Part shown: one piece after another, positions 33,494 through 41,552 of the stretch
Position numbering within the stretch: position 1 is the stretch's first letter
Layout: each line of letters begins with the position of its first letter
Source: CAYRQP01 sp964426545
GTDB lineage: Bacteria > Fermentibacterota > Fermentibacteria > Fermentibacterales > JCC-6
Direction of reading: 5' to 3'
DNA length: 62,150 nt
Assembly (NCBI GenBank): GCA_964426545.1
Contig: CAYRQP010000012.1
Coordinates: 1 to 62,150, forward strand
Translations under genes and position numbers: made by a program
The notes under the pieces: model-generated
Database searches by the model: none
Seen by the model: only the letters and a program-made list of their open reading frames with translations
Told to the model about the DNA's origin: nothing

Positions 33494-34381
33494 ATGACCA
33501 TTGAAGGGGTTCTCTTCCTCACAGCCGGTTATGGCAGGAGGATGGAGCCCCTTTCTCGTGTAAAGCCCAAAGCCCTGCTTCCCTGGGGCTGCACAACCGT
33601 ACTCGGCAATCTCGCAGAACAGTTATCCGCATTGTCTCCAAAGAAAATTGCATTCAATGCGTACAGATGCCCGTCCCTGATACAGGAAGAACTCGAAAAA
33701 ATATATCCCGATATAGAGTGTATCCCGTTTATCGAAAAGCAACCGCTTGGTGCTTCAGTCACTCTGTCGAGAATGTCTGAGATACTTTCGGGGGGAACCT
33801 GGATGGTCGTGAATACAGATATGGTGATACGCGAGTTGAACCCGGCGGTGATTGTCGGTTTCCACAATGAATGCGGCGCTGATTGGACAGTGATGACAGG
33901 TGCTTTCCCCGAAAAGGGCAATTATGGGTCGCTTGGAGTCAACAATGATGGTAGTTTCGGTACCGGTGGAAAAGCCACTGAGCAGCACTACTGGGGAATC
34001 TCCATTATGGAACCCGCAGTATCAGCTGTTTCCGTTGGTGATAATATTTCAGGCAGTCTTTTCGGGACTCTTGCTCCTGCCTGTCATTCTGCCGGACTCC
34101 TGTTACAGGTATTCAAAGAAGATGGTTTAGACAGATGGCTGGACTTTGGTGACTACGGTTTATTACCCCATAATATCCTGGAAGGCGGGAGTTTCATTCA
34201 TCCGCTTGCTGAGTTATCTTCAGATGTAATATTCGAGGGTCGATATAATATTGGTTCAGGATGCCGAATTGCATCCGGGACTTTGGTGAAGAACAGTGTA
34301 ATGCTGGCAGGTTCTGTGTATGGTCCCGGGAACCTGGTGAATACAGTGCTTGTATGGAATGAGGGAAGGGAGATCGGATAA
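33494..34381 (+). CDS. Sugar-1-phosphate nucleotidyltransferase (MurU/GMP-like)
   Basis: 295 aa from the ATG at 33494. The N-terminal NTP-transferase signature is GVLFLTAGYGRRMEPLSRVK followed by PKALLPWG. MVVNTDMVIREL is the metal/sugar site. The C-terminal end (IHPLAELSSDVIF, NIGSGCRIASGTLVKNSVML) is a short left-handed beta-helix. It is paired with an AmgK-like kinase gene five bases downstream; MurU and AmgK together activate MurNAc (or GlcNAc) as a peptidoglycan-recycling route. By analogy it may make UDP-MurNAc, but GDP- or UDP-hexose synthesis is equally open. Confidence 0.8.
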   Translation: MTIEGVLFLTAGYGRRMEPLSRVKPKALLPWGCTTVLGNLAEQLSALSPKKIAFNAYRCPSLIQEELEKIYPDIECIPFIEKQPLGASVTLSRMSEILSGGTWMVVNTDMVIRELNPAVIVGFHNECGADWTVMTGAFPEKGNYGSLGVNNDGSFGTGGKATEQHYWGISIMEPAVSAVSVGDNISGSLFGTLAPACHSAGLLLQVFKEDGLDRWLDFGDYGLLPHNILEGGSFIHPLAELSSDVIFEGRYNIGSGCRIASGTLVKNSVMLAGSVYGPGNLVNTVLVWNEGREIG

Positions 34382-34385
34382 ATCG

Positions 34386-35396
34386 ATGAAAATGAAGAAA
34401 CCTGATCCCAAACTCAAGAAGTGGATTAAGAATACGCTCGGAGTAAGAAGGATTCAGATGGAACGTCTCAGGGGGGATGCTTCCGAAAGAGTATTCTGGA
34501 GAGTTATCACAGGGCAGGATTCATACATTGTCATGGATACCGGTTCAGTTGCCTTGTGGCCGTGGCTGGATATCCACGCTCTGCTTCGTTCCGCCGGATT
34601 TCGCGTTCCGGAGATCATCGAATGCAGTAAGCAGTACGGGTGGACAATACAGGAGGACCTCGGCAGCATCCGTGTACTTGATCTTCCCAAAAAAGAATAT
34701 ACAGCAAGAATCGAAGAAGCAATCGAATTGATGTTTCGAATGCAGCGTGAACTAACTCCGGTCAGATGTGAGAATTCCATTGCAGGGAAGCGGAAATTCA
34801 CACCGTCGTTTTTTATGGCTGAACTCGAACAAACCCTTGAAAACCTGTTTTTCCGCCTTCTGAATGTACCGCACGATGAACTTCTGAAGATACAGGCAAA
34901 GATGCGTGAACTGGTGAATTCCATGAAAGGGGTATCGGTATTTACACACAGGGATTTTCACAGTGCCAATCTCATGATGCATAAAGAACAGATTTATATG
35001 GTGGACTGGCAGGATGCCAGATTCGGTCCGCCTGAATATGACATGGCAAGCCTGCTTAGAGACAGTTATTTCGACATCGGACCGTACTGGGAGGAACTTG
35101 CAATGAAATTCGTGGTTTCCCGCGGAGATTCGAATATATTTCAAGTTGTGCTGTGTGCGTTTCAGAGAAATCTGAAGGCTGTGGGAACATTTGCATATAT
35201 GTACAGGGCGAAGGATGACCCTTCATACCTGAATCACCTTCCGCGGACTTTCAGGTATCTGGAGGATTATGCAAGGCTCTGTCCTATGCTGAAAGATTTT
35301 GTCGGAGAGATATACAGAATACTCGAAGGATATTCGGGGGAGATAGACCTTTGGAATTTCCGAGAGAGCGATATAGTTGAGATAAGGCAAAAATAG
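34386..35396 (+). CDS. AmgK-like sugar/aminoglycoside-fold kinase
   Basis: 336 aa from the ATG at 34386. Aminoglycoside-phosphotransferase fold: N-lobe RLRGDASERVFWRV (the GDAS-R pattern of AmgK), catalytic loop FTHRDFHSANLM, metal-binding VDWQDARFGPPEYDMASLL. AmgK phosphorylates the anomeric position of MurNAc/GlcNAc. The gene follows a nucleotidyltransferase, the same order seen for amgK-murU pairs. The substrate is not fixed by sequence. It is followed by trpS four bases later. Confidence 0.8.
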   Translation: MKMKKPDPKLKKWIKNTLGVRRIQMERLRGDASERVFWRVITGQDSYIVMDTGSVALWPWLDIHALLRSAGFRVPEIIECSKQYGWTIQEDLGSIRVLDLPKKEYTARIEEAIELMFRMQRELTPVRCENSIAGKRKFTPSFFMAELEQTLENLFFRLLNVPHDELLKIQAKMRELVNSMKGVSVFTHRDFHSANLMMHKEQIYMVDWQDARFGPPEYDMASLLRDSYFDIGPYWEELAMKFVVSRGDSNIFQVVLCAFQRNLKAVGTFAYMYRAKDDPSYLNHLPRTFRYLEDYARLCPMLKDFVGEIYRILEGYSGEIDLWNFRESDIVEIRQK

Positions 35397-35400
35397 TCGA

Positions 35401-36417
35401 ATGGAAAACAAGATGAAAAGAATGTTAACGGGAGATAGGCCGACGGGGCCACTGCACCTCGGTCATTATGTGGGATCCCTTCAGAACAGGGTGAAACTGC
35501 AGGATGAATTTGACACTTTCATCATCATTGCGGATGTACAGACACTTTCCACCAATTTCGAAGACCCGGGACACCTGAAGAAAGATGTGCGGGAAGTTGT
35601 ACTTGATAATCTTTCTGCAGGACTCGATCCTGAAAAAGTCAATATTTACCTTCAGAGCATGGTTCCACAGGTAGCGGAACTCACGGTATTCTTTTCGATG
35701 TTCGTGACCGTGAACCGTCTTCGGCATAACCCGACGATAAAAACGGAATCTGATCAGCACGGTTTCGGTGAGAACATGACATACGGATTCCTCGGATACC
35801 CAGTGAGTCAGGCTGCCGACATCCTCTTCTGCAGAGCGGACCTTGTTCCCGTAGGGGAAGACCAGATGCCTGTCGTGGAAGTTGCCAGGTTCGTAGCACG
35901 CAGATTCAACGAACTTTATGGTACGGTATTCCCCGAACCTGAGGGGAGAGTAGGGGAGACTGCCCGCCTTGTTGGGCTTGACGGTAAAGCGAAAATGTCT
36001 AAATCTCTCGGCAACTGTATCTACCTCAAGGATACTCCCGAAGATATCCGCAGGAAGGTGATGTCTGCTGTTACCGACCCGGCAAGAATACATAAAGACG
36101 ACCCGGGACATCCGGATATCTGTACAATATTTGCATATCAGTGTGCCTTCAATGCTGAGGAATCGGGAAATATCGAAGAGAGCTGTATCAAAGGTGAAAT
36201 CGGTTGCGTTGCCTGCAAGAAGAATCTGATTAACATCCTCGATAATCTTCTCGAACCGCTCAGGGAGCGAAGAGCACAGTTCGATAAACCCGGCCTGATC
36301 GAAGATATTTTGTGCGCCGGGACGGAAGTGGCAATCAGGGAAGGTGCGAAAACGATGGAACTTGTACGTGAAGCAATGCAAATAGACTACTTCAAGACCG
36401 ATCGGGCAGGTGAATGA
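35401..36417 (+). CDS. trpS: Tryptophanyl-tRNA synthetase
   Basis: 338 aa, class I. Charges tRNA-Trp. The HIGH-type motif is TGPLHLGHYVGSL and the KMSKS loop is GKAKMSKSLGN. GDRPTGPLHLG and the central FLGYPVSQAADILF are TrpS signatures. Length is normal. The stop overlaps the cysS start (ATGA), so the two synthetases are coupled. Confidence 0.95.
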   Translation: MENKMKRMLTGDRPTGPLHLGHYVGSLQNRVKLQDEFDTFIIIADVQTLSTNFEDPGHLKKDVREVVLDNLSAGLDPEKVNIYLQSMVPQVAELTVFFSMFVTVNRLRHNPTIKTESDQHGFGENMTYGFLGYPVSQAADILFCRADLVPVGEDQMPVVEVARFVARRFNELYGTVFPEPEGRVGETARLVGLDGKAKMSKSLGNCIYLKDTPEDIRRKVMSAVTDPARIHKDDPGHPDICTIFAYQCAFNAEESGNIEESCIKGEIGCVACKKNLINILDNLLEPLRERRAQFDKPGLIEDILCAGTEVAIREGAKTMELVREAMQIDYFKTDRAGE

Positions 36418-37841
36418 TGCAACTATATAACAGTCTTACAAGAGAAAAGGAAGAATTTAAACCTATCAATCCACCCTTTGTCGGTATGTATATATGCGGT
36501 CCCACTGTTTACGGGCACAGTCATCTCGGACACGGGAAAAGTTATATCTCATTCGATGTGCTTTACAGATATCTCCTAAACCAGGGTTATAATGTAAGAT
36601 ATGTTCAGAACCTGACCGATGTAGGTCACCTGACTGATGATGCAGATTCCGGCGTAGATAAGATAGAGAAGCAGGCAAAAGCCGAGAAACTCGAGCCGAT
36701 GGAGATCGCAGAGAAGTACATTCATTCGTACTTCGAAGATATGGATGCACTCGGCCTTCTCCGTCCCGATATTTCACCGAGGGCTTCGGGTCATATCCCG
36801 GAACAGATCGAACTTATCAAGAAGTTGATACAGGATGGTCACGCCTATGAAGTCGATGGTACGGTAAATTATTCCGTGAGAAGTTTCCCGGGTTACGGGA
36901 AACTGTCCGGAAGAAAGATAGACGAACTGAAAAGCGGTGTGAGAGTGGCGGTAGATGAAAGCAAGAGAGACCCGCTCGATTTTGCACTCTGGAAGAAAGC
37001 CGACAAGGGACACATACTCAAATGGAACTCCCCATGGGGATGGGGCTATCCAGGGTGGCACATCGAGTGCTCTGCCATGGCAATCCGCTATCTTGGTGAA
37101 AGCATCGACATTCACGGCGGCGGTCTGGAAAATATCTTCCCGCATCACGAATCTGAAATCGCCCAGAGCGAAGGTGCAACCGGAGAGACATTTGCCAAAT
37201 ACTGGCTCCATAACAATATGGTCACGGTCGATGGTCAGAAGATGGGGAAGAGCCTCGGCAACTTCACTCTTCTGAAAGACATTTTCGAAAAATATTCCCC
37301 GATAGTTGTAAGACTGTATATCCTCAGAAGCCATTACAGAAGCCCGCTGGATTTTTCCGATGAAGGACTTGAGTCAGCGAAGAGTGCATTGGAACGGCTT
37401 ACCACCTTCCGCAATCGTTTGAAAACGGAGTCCGGGGCAGAGGAAGAACCGTCAGAACAGGTAATTAAAATTGTGAAAACCACCCGCAGTGTATTCTTCG
37501 AAGCGATGGATGATGACCTGAACACCCCGCGGGCACTTGCTGTGATATTCGACATGGTTAGAAGCGGCAATGCTCTACTCGACAGCCAACCATCCGACGC
37601 AGATAAAATGCTTACAGCTGAAACCTTCGATGAGTTTACAGGTGAGATACTGGGAATCAGCGTTAAGTCCATTGGAAGTACAGGCAGGAACGAAGCAATT
37701 CTCCGCGAACTTCTGGGTATCCTGCGCGGAATTCTCCGCTCGAACAGACTCTTCGAAGAAGCGGACAGTATGCGCGAAAAACTTGAAGACGCAGGCTATA
37801 CGGTTAAAGACCTGCCCGGCGGTACCAGCGAGATCCAATAG
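36414..37841 (+). CDS. cysS: Cysteinyl-tRNA synthetase
   Basis: 475 aa, class I. Zinc-site Cys in MYICGPTVYGHSHLGHGKSY, zinc ligands again in WHIECSAMA and IFPHHESEIAQSE. The KMSKS loop reads KMGKSLGN, a variant known in several bacterial CysRS. The C-terminal DALR-like helical region (about 350-470) is present. It overlaps trpS by four bases. tRNA-Cys is about 7 kb upstream on the same strand. Confidence 0.95.
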   Translation: MMQLYNSLTREKEEFKPINPPFVGMYICGPTVYGHSHLGHGKSYISFDVLYRYLLNQGYNVRYVQNLTDVGHLTDDADSGVDKIEKQAKAEKLEPMEIAEKYIHSYFEDMDALGLLRPDISPRASGHIPEQIELIKKLIQDGHAYEVDGTVNYSVRSFPGYGKLSGRKIDELKSGVRVAVDESKRDPLDFALWKKADKGHILKWNSPWGWGYPGWHIECSAMAIRYLGESIDIHGGGLENIFPHHESEIAQSEGATGETFAKYWLHNNMVTVDGQKMGKSLGNFTLLKDIFEKYSPIVVRLYILRSHYRSPLDFSDEGLESAKSALERLTTFRNRLKTESGAEEEPSEQVIKIVKTTRSVFFEAMDDDLNTPRALAVIFDMVRSGNALLDSQPSDADKMLTAETFDEFTGEILGISVKSIGSTGRNEAILRELLGILRGILRSNRLFEEADSMREKLEDAGYTVKDLPGGTSEIQ

Positions 37842-37923
37842 ATCCGGGGACATTCCCCAAACTCGTTTGAAGAACTGAAAAAGCAATGCAATGCCTGATG
37901 CATCAGACAGTATACTTAACTAT

Positions 37924-37944
37924 CCCGAAACAAGCAGTTTCGGG
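37924..37944. terminator. Hairpin in the convergent gap between cysS and the GT2 gene
   Basis: CCCGAAAC (37924-37931) pairs with GTTTCGGG (37937-37944) around AAGCA. A second short stem GGGGA/TCCCC (37846-37858) begins four bases after the cysS stop. Position between convergent genes suggests termination, but there is no T run. Confidence 0.45.
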
Positions 37945-37990
37945 GACACCTTGAATTTCAAGAGTTGATTTATACTGGCTATGTTCCTGA

Positions 37991-38959
37991 TTATTTTAAC
38001 TGTGAGGTTCTGTTTCTCCTTATTATTTCCGCATTGACCTCTTCGATGAGATGGCGGTTGTGCGATGCAGTGTCTGCGAGAGATGCGACAAGCAGGAGAA
38101 GAATCCCGAATGTGATGAAGAACAATCCGGCAATTGCGACTCCGGCAAATGGGGTAACAGATCCGGTAATCAACCAGCGGAAGAATACAAAGATGTCGGC
38201 GGAAAATCCGATTACCATCAGGATTAAAGCTGGAATGCCATAGAAGTGCCAGGGTTTGTGATCGTGTGCAGTCGAGTACATTGCGGCGAGAGAGAGAATG
38301 GCATAACGCCAGAGATTTCCGGCGACCCTTGATTTACCTACTGCTCTTTCGCCACGGATCTTTACCGGTACTTCCTTTATCCGCAGTCCCTTGCTTGCAA
38401 GGTCGATGATGACTTCCTGGGTATAGGTGAATTTGCTGAAAGTCGAGAGTCTTTCCAATGCTGCGGGTCCGTATACCCGGAAGCCGCAGGTAGCATCCTT
38501 GATTCTGATACCTGAGAGTCTACTGACGAGTTTGGCAACTCTTCTGTTTCCCCAGATTTTAATCCGCGGCATTTCGGGAATGAGTTCCGGGTCTGCAAAC
38601 CTGCTGGCGGTGACAAGATCTATCTTATCGTTAATCACAGGTGTGAGTAGAGTACTCAGGTGCACAGGATTGAACTGACCATCTGCGTCGAGTGTGGCTA
38701 AGAAGTGATACCCATGTTTTCTCGCATGGGAGAGTGCTGTGCGGAATGCTGCACCAAGTCCTAGATTCCTGCCGTGACTGATTACCAACGTACCCGAACG
38801 GGTGGCTATTTCGGCAGTATCATCCCCCGAACCGTCATCGACCACTAGAATGTCAACACTGTCCACCCCGGCAAAGTTCCGAGGAATGGCTTCTATGACA
38901 TCAGCAATAGTCACCGCTTCGTTGTAGGCCGGTATCGAAATCAATAACTTCTTTTTCAT
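37991..38959 (-). CDS. Membrane-associated family 2 glycosyltransferase (DPM1/DolP-mannose-synthase-like)
   Basis: 322 aa from the ATG at 38959; a 12-residue longer version from 38995 is possible, and neither has a clear ribosome site. GT-A domain with KLLISIPAYNEAVTIADVI, ILVVDDGSGDDTA, GRNLGLGAAFRTAL and the DxD motif in ATLDADGQFNP. Two C-terminal helices (about 228-255 and 265-295) anchor it. Such enzymes load undecaprenyl or polyprenyl phosphate with a sugar. It is divergent from the membrane glycosyltransferase gene at 39146, which could use that donor. Confidence 0.85.
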   Translation of the reverse strand: MKKKLLISIPAYNEAVTIADVIEAIPRNFAGVDSVDILVVDDGSGDDTAEIATRSGTLVISHGRNLGLGAAFRTALSHARKHGYHFLATLDADGQFNPVHLSTLLTPVINDKIDLVTASRFADPELIPEMPRIKIWGNRRVAKLVSRLSGIRIKDATCGFRVYGPAALERLSTFSKFTYTQEVIIDLASKGLRIKEVPVKIRGERAVGKSRVAGNLWRYAILSLAAMYSTAHDHKPWHFYGIPALILMVIGFSADIFVFFRWLITGSVTPFAGVAIAGLFFITFGILLLLVASLADTASHNRHLIEEVNAEIIRRNRTSQLK

Positions 38960-39017
38960 AATACATAAAATACAGAATACACCCGCTATCTGCAATTAGG
39001 GACGGGGGAGTTGGGAA

Positions 39018-39099
39018 AAGTGAAGTACGACACTTTTGCTGAAGGGAGTAGCAAAAAGGGGACGGAGGAGCATGTTACGTAAAATACTCCTCCGTCCCC
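39018..39099. repeat. Two repeat modules: inverted GTACTTCACTT element and GGGGACGGAGGAG repeat, copy 2
   Basis: 39018-39042 is the exact reverse complement of 60547-60571 (25 bases, core AAGTGAAGTACGACACTT). GGGGACGGAGGAG (39058-39070) pairs with CTCCTCCGTCCCC (39087-39099); the loop begins CATGTTACGTAAA, as in the copy at 17163-17204. The AATG following the right arm gives an ATG (39101) that lengthens the next reading frame but is probably not its start. Confidence 0.8.
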
Positions 39100-39145
39100 A
39101 ATGACGGGGGTTGCAAAAAAGTCAGTTATTTATTCTCTTTCTCAC

Positions 39146-40876
39146 ATGAATATTATTATGTCGCTTTTGTTCTTTGCCGTTGCGGGCTTCGCCTTTTATG
39201 GGTGGGGAACTCTAGTCCTGCCCCGTGAGAAGAGCTGGGCAAGAAGAGTCGGGGGCGGAGTACTTCTCGTCTTTATCTTCATTCAGTCGGCAGGTCATGC
39301 CGGACTGTTAAGTACCCCATTGCTGTTTTCAGTCCTGTTTATCGGATTGGGATTGTGGATTTATCCGGGAAAACTCGGACTGCCGTTCCGGTGGGGTTAT
39401 CTTCTTGGATTCATAGCATTCCTTGTTCCGCTTGCTCTGCTTCCGCCGATTTCGAGGGATGCAGTAACGCATCATCTCTATCAGGCTCGAATCTGGTTGG
39501 AGTACGGCGGCATCCCGCAGACCGAGTGGTGTGACTTTTTCAGTTATCCTTCCCTTGTAGAATCTTTGTACACATTGGCAGGGGGGACATTCGGATTTTC
39601 TGTCTCAAGAATGGTCAGTCTTCTCGGATTTTTCGCAATAGGTGCTGCTGTACTGGAATTCTTCGCTGAGAAAAAGGACAAACTTACAGGGACTATAGGT
39701 TTAGTTATTTTGCTGAGCATTCCCGAATTATTTCGAAACGGGACGTGGAGTTACTCGGATACATGGCTGATCTTCTTTTCACTGCTTGCATATCTCGAGT
39801 TCATGAAAGAAAATGGAAACCCTGTTATGGCGGTTATATGGGCAGGTGGAGCGAGTTGCTGCAAATACAACGGGCTTGTCGTTCTTGCTGTTGTTTTGGT
39901 CATGCTTCCGTTTTATTTCAAAGGAATGAAATGGCGTACGTGTGCGGGGATAGGTTGTGCCGCCGTTTTGACTACCGGCTGGTGGGCGGTGCCAAATGTC
40001 ATTCAATGGGGAAATCCTGTGTATCCGCTACTGCGGAGCATCTTTGGTCCCGCTGTTGAGGTTAGCAGCAGGGGAATGGAATACCTCGAAGTACATGCCT
40101 TTTCATCATCCCTTAACGGAATAGTCGATTACTTTCTTCTTCCAATCAGAATGTCGTTATTTGGGGAGTGGAGCAATGCTGCTCTTTATGACGGCTCAAG
40201 CGGGCCGCTTCTTTTTGCCGGTCTGCTCTTTTTTCTGTTTCTTGGCAGACAGCGGATTCGGAAACTGGCATTACCGATTTGCTTCATTGCAGTTGCTCTG
40301 ATCTTCAGCGGATGCCGTACGAGATATCTGCTCCCTGCACTTGTGATGATGGCTATTCCCGCATCGGTGACGATAGCCGAACTTCTCCGCAGAAAAGGAC
40401 TGAAGAGGACTGTGATCATCTGTCTGTTTGGAATATGTCTTTTCTATTCGGGTGAGAAAGTAACAGAACTCTATCTTCTCGAAGATCCGCTGGATTTTCC
40501 TGATGAGCAGACTTACCTGGAGACTTCAACCACATATTACACATTCTTCGAATTGTGTGATGAAGTTGTGGCAGCAACCGATACAACATATTTCATCAAC
40601 ATGCGGCGTCCGTTCTACTATCCGGGATATGTAATTTATTCACCCAGAATAATTCCTCTTGAATTGCTTGAAAAGTTTTGGACAGGAATGAACGCTTCTG
40701 AGATTAAAGATTATCTCGTAAGTACAGGTGCTGAATATCTGGCGGTCGAAATGATGAATACATCCTACAATCTTGTCCCGGAATTGAATGAGACGCAGAT
40801 TGAAGTCTGGCGGGAATTTATTTCAGAAATAGAACCGGTCATCACTAGCCCGCCTTATTTTCTGTTCAAACTATAG
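39146..40876 (+). CDS. Polytopic membrane glycosyltransferase (GT39/ArnT-like)
   Basis: 576 aa from the ATG at 39146; an in-frame ATG at 39101 is created by the upstream repeat and none of the candidates has a good ribosome site. About ten membrane helices occupy residues 1-430. The first periplasmic loop has PISRDAVTHHLYQARIWLEY, resembling the catalytic Asp loop of GT-C enzymes that use polyprenyl-phosphate sugars. A soluble C-terminal domain (about 440-576) follows. Closest general type: PMT/ArnT or other GT39/GT83-like transferases. It is divergent from the DPM1-like gene, which may make its donor. Substrate and acceptor unknown. Confidence 0.72.
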   Translation: MNIIMSLLFFAVAGFAFYGWGTLVLPREKSWARRVGGGVLLVFIFIQSAGHAGLLSTPLLFSVLFIGLGLWIYPGKLGLPFRWGYLLGFIAFLVPLALLPPISRDAVTHHLYQARIWLEYGGIPQTEWCDFFSYPSLVESLYTLAGGTFGFSVSRMVSLLGFFAIGAAVLEFFAEKKDKLTGTIGLVILLSIPELFRNGTWSYSDTWLIFFSLLAYLEFMKENGNPVMAVIWAGGASCCKYNGLVVLAVVLVMLPFYFKGMKWRTCAGIGCAAVLTTGWWAVPNVIQWGNPVYPLLRSIFGPAVEVSSRGMEYLEVHAFSSSLNGIVDYFLLPIRMSLFGEWSNAALYDGSSGPLLFAGLLFFLFLGRQRIRKLALPICFIAVALIFSGCRTRYLLPALVMMAIPASVTIAELLRRKGLKRTVIICLFGICLFYSGEKVTELYLLEDPLDFPDEQTYLETSTTYYTFFELCDEVVAATDTTYFINMRRPFYYPGYVIYSPRIIPLELLEKFWTGMNASEIKDYLVSTGAEYLAVEMMNTSYNLVPELNETQIEVWREFISEIEPVITSPPYFLFKL

Positions 40877-40911
40877 TACATAATATGGGTACTTAAATCA
40901 CCGTTTTTTGG

Positions 40912-41211
40912 TTATCCGATCTGATGTATTGCTTCAAGTATTCTCTCGAGAAGCAGACTTTCGTTGCTTATATTCCGTGAATCGAAAGAGATAGTTGACA
41001 TCGCATCGATATATGCCCTGATGATTGCCGCCTTTGTTATTCGTTGGCTTCTATGTGCTTTATCGCGGCTCTGCGTGATGGTTCGTGCAATTCTTGTAAG
41101 AATCTCCTCCTGCTCGCGAGTAACCGGAACAGTGAGTCTGACAGTCGGTTCAGCTGCTTCCTTTATGTCGGAGATGTTCGAAAGGAGACTCTTTGTTTTC
41201 TTCATTGACAT
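40912..41211 (-). CDS. Small protein of unknown function, possible DNA-binding (RHH-like)
   Basis: 99 aa. PTVRLTVPVTREQEEILTRI followed by AAIIRAYIDAM has the strand-helix-helix look of ribbon-helix-helix proteins, but the loop between is long and basic (ITQSRDKAHRSQRITK). Cysteine-free and soluble. GGAGG lies 11 bases before the ATG at 41211. It is divergent from the pilus operon and could regulate it; this is inference from position. Confidence 0.55.
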   Translation of the reverse strand: MSMKKTKSLLSNISDIKEAAEPTVRLTVPVTREQEEILTRIARTITQSRDKAHRSQRITKAAIIRAYIDAMSTISFDSRNISNESLLLERILEAIHQIG

Positions 41212-41552
41212 TATATATAAATACCTCCGGTCGAAACATAACTCTCAACGAATATAAAGTCAAGCGATGTATGAAATTCCATAGTTATGAAATTAGGGTA
41301 TTGACAGTATCTGTTTTTTTCATAATGTTCTTACGAAAGTACATTTCTGTTTCTCTTTCTAGGTACTATTAAAAATTGGAAGTGGGTAAAAGTTGTCTGT
41401 GATTATTCTGCAAAAGAGGATTAGACTTTTTCTATGCATAAAACTTCTACAATAACTTAAAGTTGCATTTAATGTTTAGTGTCGTAATATTACAGAACTT
41501 GTATAATAGTGCTTGACTGGTTGCGAAATGAACAATGCCTGAAAGGGTGAAG
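41212..41552 (+). promoter_or_regulatory. Pilus-operon leader with a candidate promoter (41301-41328)
   Basis: 341 bases without a gene, AT-rich. TTGACA (41301-41306), a 16-base spacer with a T7 run and TAATGT (41323-41328) could be the promoter of the pil operon, leaving a leader of about 220 bases. No clear hairpin or riboswitch was recognised in that leader. Confidence 0.35.

Noticed and set aside
35425..36381. 318-aa minus-strand reading frame
   Set aside because: It lies fully inside trpS, lacks any family motif, and its codons mirror the sense gene.
39101..39145. N-terminal extension of the membrane glycosyltransferase
   Set aside because: The ATG comes from the right arm of a dispersed repeat and has no ribosome site; the extension is not membrane- or signal-like.
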